Positions 53,084 to 63,268 of a stretch of DNA of 64,000 nt are shown piece by piece. The first letter of the stretch is position 1; every line of letters starts with the position of its first letter. Below the pieces are notes generated by a model that ran no database searches, was not told where the DNA came from, and saw nothing but the letters and a program-made list of their open reading frames with translations. Source of the DNA: Dermanyssus gallinae (taxonomy: Eukaryota; Arthropoda; Arachnida; Mesostigmata; Dermanyssidae). A program made the translations under genes and the position numbers. The stretch lies in assembly GCA_003439945.1 (NCBI GenBank), contig QVRM01006610.1:248001-312000 (forward strand). Direction: 5' to 3'.

Positions 53084-56000
53084 CTGCACTCGCATAAAAT
53101 GATCATAAAGGTAAATAGAGGAACGTTACATACGCACCAATGTAGCGACCCCCTCTCCATTAAAAATGTCAATGAGCGAAATATGAGCTTTATGACTTGT
53201 GATTGTGGAATAACTGTTTTTTTTAAACATACATAGTGTGTTCAAAACGTATCGCGACTTTTGTGTTTTTTCAAAAATTATTCATTTATTCATGAATATC
53301 TATTTTGTCCTTCCACTAATCCGGGCGTTTCTGGCGGATTGCTTCGCGCAAATTGCGCATAACTTGCAGGTAATATTCCTTATTGACCGTTCTACCCTGT
53401 GGCAAGAACTCATGATGCACCACGCCCCTGCAATCGAAGATAACTGTCAGCAAAAATTTCACATTCGACCGAACTTGGCGCGCTTTTTTCGGTCTTGGTT
53501 CGTGCGGCAGCTTCCATTGAGATGATTGAGCTTTGGTTTCCACGTCATAACCATAAACCCACGATTCGTCACCAGTTATGACCCTCTGGAGCAAATTTGG
53601 GTCGTCGCGGACAGAGTCCAACATCTCATTAGCAATGTTCATGCGATGCTGTTTTTGGTCGCAATTGAGCAATTTTGGTACGAATTTCGCGGCGACCCGT
53701 CTCATGCCCAAATCATTGATAAAAATCGAATGGCACGAGCCAATCGATATGTTTAGGTCCTCAGCAACTTCTCTAACGGTGATTCGACGATTGGCCAATA
53801 CCATTTTATCCACTTCATTAATTTTTTCGTCTGTTGTTGAAGTGCTCGGGCGTACGGCACGCTCTTCGTCGTTCACATCTTCTCGGCCTTCTGAGAACAT
53901 TTTGTACCACCGATAAACGTTGCTTCGGTCCAAGGTAGCTTCTCCGTATGCCACAGTCAACATTCGGAATGCATCCGCGCACTTAATTTCGTTTTTCACA
54001 CAAAATTTGATACAGGTTCTTTGATCCATTTTTTTGAATAGGTAAAAATCGAAGACGATCCAAAACACGTGCAAGCAAAGCAGCTGTCAACAATTAAGTG
54101 AACATTCAAAATGGCCGAGCTTGTCGGCATAAGTGAGAGACATGAGTACCAACATAACGCCACAAAAAATCGAAATTCGAATATACGTAACCCGCGAAAA
54201 TTCAAAAGTCGCGATACGTTTTGAACACACCTCGTATGTGAAGCTCTATATATCGTGATCGCCGAAAGAATACTCACTTTGATGCGCTGCGCAAGCAGGC
54301 AAAGAACTCAACGTCACACCGGCAATCGAGCAGACCGTTGGCCCCGGCCCGTACTCCTAGATGACTCTCGTACGAATCGAGTTTGATCGGACAGAAGTCG
54401 TGATTGCGACAGCATGAATCCGTCCTCCACGCAGCGCCAAGATACGAGTAATTCAACGCATGGTCGCCAGGACCGCACCAAACAGTGCCTGAAGATACCA
54501 GCCCAAATCGTAATGAGTAGTCGATGCATTTTACATGCCACTCAGCAACAGCGTACCATGGGAAATACAATCTTCATTTTAGTTTGTATTGAACAATTTG
54601 CGGATAGTGCATGGCATTCGTCCGTTTGACCTGGAAACTAGGACCAACTTTGCTCAAGGCCACTTTTGTCGACCGCCGCAACCTTGGCAATCTTTCGGTC
54701 CAGCTTCCTGACACAGACGAGGGAATTGCGCTGTTGCACTGCATTATACGTACCGGCCCCTGCAGGCGAACTCGTAATACGGTATAGTACGTTCCAAAAA
54801 AGGTTTTCTATGATTTTGCAGCCGTCCGCAGCGGCCGCTCCTGTCTACTTTTTTTAGGTTTGGGGAAAATGCTTTATGGACACCTAGCGCAGATGTCAGT
54901 GTCTGGGCGTGAAAAAGCGCCTAGGTAGTGTGGGACTCCCCGATGACGTGGGGTTGCCCACTAAAAAAACCCTAATCCTCACATTTCCCCCTCCCCCAGG
55001 GCTTCGGTGATTTGTGCCAGTTCATCAATATAAATATTAAATATAAATATAAATATAAATATAAATATAAAGAGAAAGAGTAAATATAACGAGAAAGAGA
55101 AAGAGGAAAGAGAAAGAGAAAAAGAGTGAAAGAGAAAGAGAAAGAGTAAGAGAAGAGAAAGAATTAAAGAGAAAGAGAAAGATAAGATGAAAGAGAAAGA
55201 TAAAGAGAAGAGAAAGAGAAGAGAAGAGAAGAGAAAGAGAAGGAATAGAAAGATAAAGAGAAAGAGAAAGATAAAGTATAAATAGAAATATACAAGAGAA
55301 ATTAAATATAAATATAAATAAATAAATATAATATAAAGATAAATATAAATATAAATATAAATATAAATATAAATATAAATATAAATATAAATATAAATAT
55401 AAATATAAATATAAATATAAATATAAATATAATATAATATAAATATAAATATAAATATAATATAATATAAATATAAATATAAATACAACCCTGAGAGGAA
55501 GTCGGCCGCTCTACATGTCCGACATGGACTCCTAGGCCTGTAAGGAATTCTCGCAATCTCTTCTAGCCAGGAAAGCGCGTCTTTCTTCCTCCAGACGATT
55601 TTTTCTCCGATGATCCGGTCTAGGTACGTCAATAGCGATGTTACGATTGGTTTAGTGTCAGCTCCAGCTAGTACATATGTGGAAGTCTGCCGGAGGTTTG
55701 AGAGCCTTGGGCATCCTGCGACCGTGTGGTCCACGTCGTCAGGTACCCCCAGGTTGTGCACAGGACACAAATATCTGAGTGGGACTTGCCTATCCTCATG
55801 ATGTATGTCTAGAATTGGCCGTGTCCCGTTACAGCCTGTGTAGCGTAGAATAATAGCGAGCCTTGGCCTGGGCCGTTATACCATTCATGGATATCCTTGA
55901 CGACGCTCTTGTCTACTTGACATGCCGACACGGTATGATGCAGCCGATGTAAAGGAGACGGCTGCATCCCATTTGAGGCAACGACCCTGGTGCCATAATG

Positions 56001-59000
56001 CGAGCATCAGCGCCCTTTGACTCGCGGGTAGTCACTTGGATTAAGCCCGACAGCTCTACGTGGAAAACTATTGTTGCACTGGCCAAGGCGTACTAAGGAC
56101 ACGGTAAAAACACTTCGATTATGTGTGCCTGCAAAATAACTTCACATTTATTTTTCAGCCCATATTGTTCGTCTTTGATCCGCCGCGGCTCCGCAAGAAG
56201 CACAGTTATGAAGATGGTCCCGGCCATGCACTCGGCCACACAATCCGGCACGGTACGGTGTAAGTTGTTCTCCAGCACCATGGCGAGTTGTCTTGAGGTG
56301 AGGCTAGGGCGTTGAGCCAACTCCCGCTAAGTGATAAAACGCCAAACCTGCTCGAATACGTTTGCTTTGCTTTTTACAGTTCTATGGTGGAGGTCACAAT
56401 GTAGCGTTAGCAGTTGAAGGCGTTTCTAAAGCCAAGCTTCACCACGCGTTCACTTATACAGGATTGCAATATAAATTGATAAATGAAATAAAGCTTCACC
56501 ATGCATTTTCTCCTCGTGAGCAGTGTAACACGTAAGCTCGGCTCCTCTGGCAGAGCGGCTCTTGCTGGCGTTCGCCTTCCATCGCCGCCAAGAGTCATCT
56601 TTCGTTTATGCGTATAGGAGGCCAAGTTTCTCTCTCCCCTCTCTCTCTCTCTATATATATATATATCTGAACGCTACGATTCGTTGCATCGAACCAAATT
56701 ATTTTTGATGCCTTGCCGAGTGGATCGATTCTACTAGGATATAGCTAAGCGATCGAACTCAGTGTATGTGTAAGTCACTTCCCGCTCCCCCTCGCTCAGC
56801 GTCTAACGGTGTCGTTAACCTCTTTGACAACTGCCGGAATGCTTGAATTTAAATCCAGTAGTGGTTGTTACTTACCAAAGTAAAATCCCCTCGTGAAGTA
56901 CTTAAGCTGGACCAGCCCAGACTCTTTCTGGACGATATTCGGTGTTACCTTACCGCAGAGCTTAATTAATCGGAGGATTTCGTCCACAGACACCGTATGT
57001 ACGTCGTCGGCAAAGTGTGCTTTTACCCACGGCATATCTCGATTTCGACTGAAAGCGGGACACTTATTAATTAGCTAATTAATACGCGTCGTCGCAGAGT
57101 GCCCGTCGGTCAAGCAGTCACTGCGTTCGCCTTGTTTCGCTGCTGGCGGTAAGTTGCTACCACTAACTCATTTTAAACAGCCGAATTAACGCATGCTTTG
57201 CTGTCGAGACAAAATGACATGTACAACCACTCTAGTTCAGCCTAATTATGCGCTAGAGACGTACATACGTTTAACTCACGGTCACTTGAGCTACTATTTA
57301 CGTTGTTACCACATACGCGCCGCGTAATTGTATTGTGTTTGCATTGCTGTAATAGACAATATTATGCGGGCTCAAAATCGTAAGTTGCGCAAGGAGGTGC
57401 GACTCTAGGAATGTGACTACAATACGGTACTATCTCCCGCAATACCTCTTAAGGCAACGCCAATCAACGAATTAGAAAAACGCCGGCCGTACTAACAATA
57501 ACAAAACACTAAGAAAAAGCTACTGTGTCGGAAACGACGTCGCTAACAACAATCATCAAACAGGTGAGAGCTCGGCAAGGATTGGGATCTAACAGTAACA
57601 AGTATGTTAATCAGTCTAGGAAACGAGCATGAACATGATAAGAGAACAGAAAGATGAGATAAAAAGCGACGTTAACAAATTGTTTTTCATACAATGTTAT
57701 TGTATGAAAAACAATAATAATAATAATAGTAATAATAATAATAATAAACGATGAATAACAGTAACAAAAGGACCATTCAACGCAACCGCTACATAAAAAA
57801 GAACCCCGTATATTGACGCTCGTCGTATTACAGAGCCTAATGTGACCAGAGGTCTTTGTTAGTTAATGCACTCTACTGCGCTGAGAATTTAGTAAAAAAG
57901 AAAAGATCTGACTTACAAGATTTCAGTTATCCTGCACGCAACGGGTTTATCACCGTCGTAGCGAACTTCAGCAAGTGTTCCCTCGCCGAGGTAAACGGAG
58001 ACATTTCCCTCAAATAGGGTGAAGTCCTTCAATATGCATCGGCTGCCAGTCTGAGAAATACGGCCAAGTGGAGTTTCCAATAGCAGCATATAAGTGTGAC
58101 GACATCGTTATAGATGTGTGAAAAACGCAGACTGCAAGGTGAGAGAGGGTACCCGTTTGAATATATATCTTGTGTGCAGGGCGTCTATGTACATGCGCAT
58201 ACATTTTTATAGTTGTACAGAAGGGAAAAGGCCCTGCCACCACAAACCCCTTCAACTATTGGCGCATTTTCTCTGTCGCAAAGTTAATGTTGTTCTCACG
58301 CCGAAACTTAGTTTTACAAAGCATATCCAGAAAAAAGAAAAGTAAGGCAGCATCTACTATGGACCTTGTAGGTTACCTACAGGCGCTGCACGCCAGGATC
58401 CTGGTGAAATATTCAAAACAACATTTGCTCCGAATAGATTTAAATGCGATGTGAAAAGTTTCTTTTAAATACTTGACAGTTAAAAATCTGAACGAGCTTA
58501 GCCATGTGAGGGCCGTCTACCTAAAGCAAGGGGAATAATAATAAAAGTAGTAATAATAATAATAACCCCATAGCCCCTAGTCGAAGCCCTCGTACGGATA
58601 ATATTCCGGGACCAAGTAACCAAGTAATCATTACATCTAACACCGATACCCAACCCGACTCGAAATTATTAGTACAAGTTTTATCACATGCTCGCAGAAG
58701 TGTAAGATTTGCCAGAATCATACCTCGTGGGGCTAGAGAAATCTGTGCCACAGCATACACGACAGCATTAAGCAACTTTAACACAAAACTCGATCTGCAA
58801 AGTTGGAATAATCTTATGATGCTTCCATCATTGATGTTTACACTACCTCGCCAAAGAGTTCAAGAGAAAACACTAACTAAAATTATTAAACCAACACAGC
58901 GTGCGCCAAGCAGAAATGAAATTAGCAGAGGGCGATATTCGTTCCGCTGCTCGTGCGTTACTGTCCTCAGACATATTGGCACCACACGATGAACATACCG

Positions 59001-61316
59001 AGTCTGAGCTATGGAGCAAGCACCCAGTTACTCCACCCGGCTGTCAAGAACAGTTAGATTTTCAGCAACAGCCCGCCTGCCTAGGCCTGGATAAAATTGA
59101 AGGGCCTTTCGTTTTAGAGACCATTCGATCTTTCCCTTTTGCAAGTGGAGCTGGTTTAGACGGCCTACGGCCTCGACATCTTCGGGACATGCTTAGCCAA
59201 ACAACTCCATCCTCAGAGCGTCTACTGGAAGAGCTAGGCATTCTTATGGCTAGAGTGCTCAATGGGGCTTTGCCGTCGTTCTGCCAACCCGTTTATTATA
59301 GCGCAAGTTTAACTGCCCTCCGAAAGAAGGATAATTCCATCAGGCCCATAGCATGCGGACTAATTCTACAAAGAATGGCTTCAAAGATCGCGATGGCTAT
59401 GAACAAGCGGACCATAGTTGCTGCGGTTTCACCGCATAAAATGGGTGTTGCCATTAGAAGAGGAGCAGAGGCTACTGTACACGCTACACGCGCTTTTCTG
59501 GAAACAGAAGGTTCGACAAAAGTACTAGTCAAACTAGACTTCCGCAACGCGTTCAACACAATAAGAAGGGACAACATTTTCGACGAAGTAAAGAGAAAAG
59601 CTCCACGACTCTATCCGATGATACGGCAGGGTTATAGAGATTTCTCAATCCTCGCGTGGAACACAGATACGATCATAGAGTCGTAATCTGGCATTCAGCA
59701 GGGAGACCCATTGGGGCCAGCTCTGTTCTGCCTCGGCATTTCTGATCTGGTATCTAGTCTACAAAGCCCTTTCAATGTCTGGTACCTAGACGACGCTGTC
59801 TTGGGGTGTCCCGCAAATGTCGTGGCGAGGGATTTGCAGGCTATATTGAACTTCGAGGAACCGGGAGGGCTGACCCTCAACGCGGCCAAGTGCGAGGTTT
59901 TAGCTGTCGGAGGTACATCTCAAGATCAAGCGCAGGCTATGCAAACAATCATAGAAGTACTTCCAGGGATATCTCGTGTAACTCAGAGTAACCTAGATGT
60001 TCTAGGTTCTCCCGTAATGCCTGAAGGAATTCCACGCGCTCTCGAGGCTAAACGAGAGACCCTATTAAAGATCCGCCCACGACTGACAAGTATGCACCCG
60101 CAGGCGGCTCTGTGCCTATGGAGACACAGTCTTGGTTCACCAAGATTTGTCTACATGCTACGAACATGTCAGACTATGAAATATATGGAAGGTCTTGCAG
60201 CCTACGACGAGACCACAAGAGGCATTCTAAGTGAAATACAAGACATTAACTTAGAAGAAAACATGTGGCAGAGAGCTAGCCTCCCCATCGACAACGGAGG
60301 TCTTGGAATAAGAAGAGCTACGGATCTAGCTGCAGTGTGCTACGCTGCTTCCCTGAATCAATTTGGCTCCCTGGCGAAATCACTTATTGGCGACGAAGCA
60401 AAGCTTGAACTAAAAAAGGCAAATATGGCAGCAGACACCACAATCAGGATTCAACTCGATCCCGGCCCTTTGAGAGAGCACGTCAGTCAAAAACTTCTTG
60501 ACGCTTACAAAGCTAAGAAGTCCGCACGAGATATAACAAATAGCCTAACATCAGCAAGAGAGCGTGCCGTCTTTCTAGCGGCTCAAGATCCCTTAAGCGG
60601 GGGCTGGCTTCAAGCGCTGCCCTCCCGTCAGCTTGGCACCATGCTGGACCCAAACTCCTTCCGCATGGTGTCAGCTCTTAGGATAGGCGCCCCCGTCTGC
60701 CAGCCCTTTTCTTGTCTGCCATGCGGCCAACCTGTCGACTCTGACGGTCTACACCCGTTAAACTGTCTGAAAAGTCCTGGCAGACTCACGAGACACGCTG
60801 AACTCAACGGCATAGTACGAAGAGCTCTTAGAAGGGCAGGGATACCATCTACACCCGAGCCGAAGGGTCTTAATGGCTGCAATGAGCTGCGGCCTGACGG
60901 GGTCACCATCCCGCTATGGTCACACGGAAAAAGCCTTGGATGGGATGCTACGGTTTCATGCACGGCGGCCTTGTCGTATTTATGTCACAGCGCAGTCGAA
61001 TTTGGATGGGTAGCAGAGCGCGCGGATTCTGAAAAACGAAGGAAGTACCTCTAGCTATCAAGAAGCTACCACTTTGTGCCCATTACATTGGAGACACTTG
61101 GCCTTATCAGCACAGGTACAGCAAAAATCCTGAAAGATATCGGAAAACGCATAGAAGACGTTACGGGTGATCGACGCGAGGTCATGTTTCTGAGACAGAT
61201 GATGTCTTTGGCCGTTTGTAGAGGAAACGTGGCTTGAATCATAGGCGCAATGAACTGACAAGGGAACAAAACAGGCCTGGCTTAAACGTTCATACCTCAC
61301 AATTGTTATAACTAAA

Positions 61317-61363
<47 letters not shown>

Positions 61364-62310
61364 TTTGTTTTTGAACAATGGTTTATTTTATCAATATGTA
61401 CATATATCACAATTATCAATATATTACTTACATAATATCTACAATATTGCTTATTACATTCTTATTGCTTGAGTGTCGGTGACCACTCTACATCATCTTG
61501 GCGTTGCCTCTCTGTAATTCTAACGACACTCTCTGTCGAAGGAAAGCGGTCGATCTTGGCTCCGCTGTGGCCTCGAAGAGCTTCTAATAATAATAATAAT
61601 ACAACCGAAGTATTTCTTAAAAAATTAAGTATGCGAATCTGGAGGTCACGAGCGGCCGAAGAGAGGGTCAATACTTGAGGCAAGCGTTGTCTTTGGCCGT
61701 TTGCGGAGGAAACGCGGTATCTAGTTTAGGCGCCGTGGAGTAAAGACATGGTTTAATAGATTTACACTAATACATTTAAACCTCACAATTGTACCAATAT
61801 CTAGCATGCAATAAAAATAATAATACCTTCCCATGCATGTAACACCATTGTGATTAAGTATTATTTCAACGTCTCTTGGGTGATTGGATGCCGTTTTAAA
61901 GTGGCCAATTTTTTTTAAATGTCGTTTGTGTTTTGTTTAGAGCGTTTACTGATTAATTTATTGTTTGTTGGTTCTGTTAGGGGTCTTTTGGACGTTTGCC
62001 GCCTTTCGCACCTCGCATTGCCTTCTTCTGGTTCATCGGTTGCACGTTTAACGCATTAATATAAAAGTGTCTGTACCTTTAGTTGCAAGTGCATTGTTAT
62101 TTTGATTTTCGTAAACCTATTTATATAAATGTAAATAAATAAAAAAAATATATGTGCATTGTTATTTTGATTTTCGTAAACCTATATACAGACCCACAAC
62201 TGAACTTAGAGTATGCGTACCTTTTCGAATATCCACTCGGTACTGCCGTGGCTCGGACCGATAGTACAGGACACCGGCAATATGAATCCAGTGCTCATGG
62301 CTACAAGCAT
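52945..62310 (-). CDS. Secreted group III (bee-venom-type) phospholipase A2-like gene, five coding exons
   Basis: Minus-strand exons in order are 62310-62221, 58050-57917, 57048-56876, 54488-54278 and 53083-52945. All introns are GT-AG, phases 0, 2, 1 and 2 match at every junction, and the total is 747 nt (248 aa). Secretory PLA2 cleaves the sn-2 ester of phospholipids, using Ca2+ and a His-Asp pair. Visible features are an N-terminal signal-like stretch (residues 1-15), a roughly 115-residue N-terminal region, a Ca2+-loop motif WCGPG at 136-140, and the active-site motif CCRNHDFCP with His162 and Asp163. Further downstream come conserved Cys residues (CRCDVEFFACL) and an IYFDVFNSRC segment typical of group III enzymes. 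Key residues look intact. Introns of 4.2, 0.9, 2.4 and 1.2 kb contain mobile elements. Whether it acts in digestion, immunity or venom cannot be told from sequence. Confidence 0.85.
53232..54234 (-). mobile_element. Internally deleted mariner transposon in PLA2 intron 4
   Basis: Terminal inverted repeats of about 30 bp (GTGTGTTCAAAACGTATCGC then GACTTTT) lie at both ends. TA dinucleotides flank both ends (53230-53231 and 54235-54236), the expected mariner target duplication. The element is 1003 bp against about 1.3 kb for complete mariners. It carries the N-terminal two thirds of a transposase. It sits in the same orientation as the host gene, in an intron, so it need not disturb the protein. 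Confidence 0.92.
53316..54029 (-). pseudogene. Truncated mariner transposase
   Basis: 237 codons from the ATG at 54029. Helix-turn-helix DNA-binding regions lie in residues about 5-110, the linker motif FVPKLL at about 116, and the first catalytic Asp in TGDESW (Asp154). The segment LTVIFDCRGVVHHEFLPQG is typical of mariner. After RQKRPD a TAG replaces the usual Leu codon. The two remaining catalytic Asp, in the HDN and C-terminal motifs, are deleted. It cannot catalyse transposition, though it may still bind terminal repeats if made. Confidence 0.9.
54278..54488 (-). CDS. Phospholipase A2 gene, exon 4 (catalytic)
   Basis: Encodes the Ca2+ loop WCGPG and the active-site block DSCCRNHDFCP, followed by the CRCDVEFFACL cysteine pattern. 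The acceptor is GGTATCTTCAG and the donor GTGAGT. This exon alone identifies the family. Confidence 0.92.
55023..55490. repeat. (ATAAAT)n hexamer and (GAAAGA)n purine tract
   Basis: ATAAAT-type hexamers at 55023-55072 and 55305-55485 flank a purine-only GAAAGA stretch (about 55073-55290). On the minus strand this directly follows the end of the LINE coding fragment, so it looks like an expanded 3' tail of that element. Confidence 0.88.
55491..55890 (-). mobile_element. LINE 3' coding fragment (C-terminal zinc-knuckle type)
   Basis: Minus-strand translation gives TQAVTGHG, then after a frameshift VPLRYLCPVHNLGV, DDVDHTVAGCPRLSNLR, and a downstream LTYLDRIIGEKIVW. This is the usual end of R1-, jockey- or I-like retrotransposon ORF2 (GHG, then C-x2-C...H...C, then R). 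The second Cys of the knuckle is replaced by His. 5'-truncated and dead. Confidence 0.75.
55891..56875. other. Intron 3 remainder of the PLA2 gene
   Basis: No further coding feature was identified. A CT run and a short TA tract lie near 56637-56665. Confidence 0.45.
56876..57048 (-). CDS. Phospholipase A2 gene, exon 3
   Basis: The acceptor GCTTTCAG and donor GTAAGT fit exactly the phases of exons 2 and 4. It encodes a helix-rich segment (VDEILRLIKLCGKV) ahead of the catalytic domain, as is usual for arthropod group III enzymes. An internal GTAAGG near the middle is a cryptic donor. Confidence 0.82.
57679..57747. repeat. 16-bp-stem hairpin abutting (AAT)n
   Basis: Arms 57679-57694 and 57700-57715 are perfect reverse complements around TGTTA, and the distal arm merges into AATAATAAT to 57747. 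It lies in intron 2 of the PLA2 gene. Confidence 0.85.
57917..58050 (-). CDS. Phospholipase A2 gene, exon 2
   Basis: The acceptor GTATTTCTCAG lies directly upstream and the donor GTAAGT directly downstream. It encodes 44 residues of varied sequence (including GNVSVYLGEGTLAEV) in a single open frame. It starts without Met and was found only by its splice edges. Phase 0 in, phase 2 out. Confidence 0.8.
58563..61237 (+). pseudogene. Reverse transcriptase pseudogene
   Basis: One frameshift near 58900 joins an upstream open part (with RIIPRGAREICATAYTTAL) to the RT frame. There are then two in-frame stops (59684 and 61052) before the natural-looking stop at 61235. Few lesions over 2.6 kb indicate a comparatively young insertion. 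Catalytic Asp-Asp of YLDD and the first RT Asp (LDF) are present. Because of the stops the product would be incomplete. Confidence 0.85.
58563..61363 (+). mobile_element. Non-LTR retrotransposon, 5'-truncated, near-complete RT
   Basis: A plus-strand coding region from about 58563 continues into the long frame 58901-61237, which is interrupted only by TAA (59684) and TAG (61052). Reverse-transcriptase motifs in order are SGAGLDGLRPRHL, KLDFRNAFNTIRRD, SGIQQGDPLGPALF and the catalytic WYLDD box. A C-terminal region follows with Cys/His spacing (CLPCG...H...C) and RPDG...LGWDATVSC, whose PD...D pattern resembles a restriction-like nuclease fold, unproven. It ends with CACAATTGT and an (ATA)n tail at 61318-61363. 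It is antisense in intron 1 of the PLA2 gene. The clade is not certain. Confidence 0.88.
61590..61840 (+). mobile_element. Second 3'-end fragment of the same retrotransposon
   Basis: The translation FLKKLSMRI, then after a shift YLRQALSLAVCGGNA, parallels LKDIGKRI and FLRQMMSLAVCRGN of the neighbouring copy. The 3' untranslated part again holds CACAATTGT and ends in AATAAAAATAATAATA. It lies in tandem just downstream of the longer copy, so two insertions or a rearranged duplication are possible. Confidence 0.75.
62089..62185. repeat. 32-bp direct repeat around a 33-bp A/T-rich insert
   Basis: GTGCATTGTTATTTTGATTT followed by TCGTAAACCTAT occurs at 62089-62120 and again at 62154-62185. The spacer TTATATAAATGTAAATAAAT plus AAAAAAATATAT looks like a retroposon tail. 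It could be a target-site duplication around an extremely 5'-truncated insertion. The second copy is 36 bp from the PLA2 exon 1 donor. Confidence 0.85.
62221..62310 (-). CDS. Phospholipase A2 gene, exon 1 (signal peptide)
   Basis: The ATG at 62310 starts a hydrophobic stretch MLVAMSTGFILPVSC, consistent with a signal peptide. It runs 30 codons to AAAAG followed by the donor GTACGC, phase 0. A strong acceptor (TTCTTTTGCAG) ends ten bases upstream of the ATG, so a non-coding first exon probably lies further upstream. The second in-frame ATG (62298) has a better context. Confidence 0.7.
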
Positions 62311-62463
62311 GAAGATGTACCTGCAAAAGAACCACTTTACCACGTGTTGAGTACTTTGTATGTACCTTGAGGCAGGTGGACGCGTGTACATGAAACGCTG
62401 TGGTAATAATAATCTGGTCACTGAAGCAAAAATGAATAATAATAGTATAAGTTGAAATCTGCA

Positions 62464-62465
<2 letters not shown>

Positions 62466-62521
<56 letters not shown>
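62466..62521. repeat. (TA)n microsatellite
   Basis: A simple TA tract upstream of the PLA2 gene. Confidence 0.95.
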
Positions 62522-62526
<5 letters not shown>

Positions 62527-62794
62527 AAAAATAAAAGAAATATCGTCAACGAGTCCTCCAGAGAGTCGGTGAGCAGCTGAACCTCTCAACTGGAGACAAA
62601 GGATCTGCGGCTTTCTTAAGACAGCGCCTCGACCTTGACGTCCAACGCGAGAACGCGGCGTCCGTCCGGAGCACGCTGCTGAAGTAGTCCCAATATGCTC
62701 TATACGAGATAGAGTAATATCGCCAGTGCACACGTTCTCGGGAGACAATTGTAGCTCAATTTTTATTCCTAAATACATATACATATGTCAACTT
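62522..62794. other. GC-richer island upstream of PLA2, unassigned
   Basis: Positions 62550-62700 are markedly GC-richer than their surroundings and open in several minus-strand frames. It might be the non-coding first exon or promoter of the PLA2 gene. No splice donor could be fixed. Confidence 0.3.
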
Positions 62795-62884
62795 TATATA
62801 TATATATATAAATATATATATATCGCACTATTTGTACAAAAGCGACTAGTAGCAAAGTATGGTAACAAAGCAAAATATCAACGC

Positions 62885-62967
<83 letters not shown>
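62795..62967. repeat. (TA)n compound tract
   Basis: TA tracts lie at 62795-62823 and 62884-62967, with a short mixed segment between. Confidence 0.93.
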
Positions 62968-62971
<4 letters not shown>

Positions 62972-63046
62972 TGTGTAACGAATCTTGGTGTACCTTAATG
63001 CAAGTATCAGTTACTTGGGAGAACGTGTTTTAACTAAGGCGGCGTT

Positions 63047-63268
63047 TCAACCACATCTGGTACCGGTACAGGTCACCAGTCTATCACAGCACAATCGAAT
63101 ATCCCAATTGTCTCTCCAGAACCTCGAAAGGTTGACAAAAAGTTTCTGGTAAGGATTAGGAGGACGTAATACCCCACAATTAAATGATGAGTGATCTGCA
63201 ATTGTGCATCCGCATCCAGGGAATTGCCTTCTAGTCGCATGGCGATAATTCTGGTTGGCTGTATACAC
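63047..63268 (-). CDS. Possible Cys-rich exon or short ORF
   Basis: A 73-codon minus-strand frame with seven cysteines, including a CC pair (LCCDRLVTCTGTRC), and varied composition. No signal peptide is present. It could be the terminal exon of a gene beyond the window or a chance frame. Confidence 0.18.
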   Translation of the reverse strand: MYTANQNYRHATRRQFPGCGCTIADHSSFNCGVLRPPNPYQKLFVNLSRFWRDNWDIRLCCDRLVTCTGTRCG

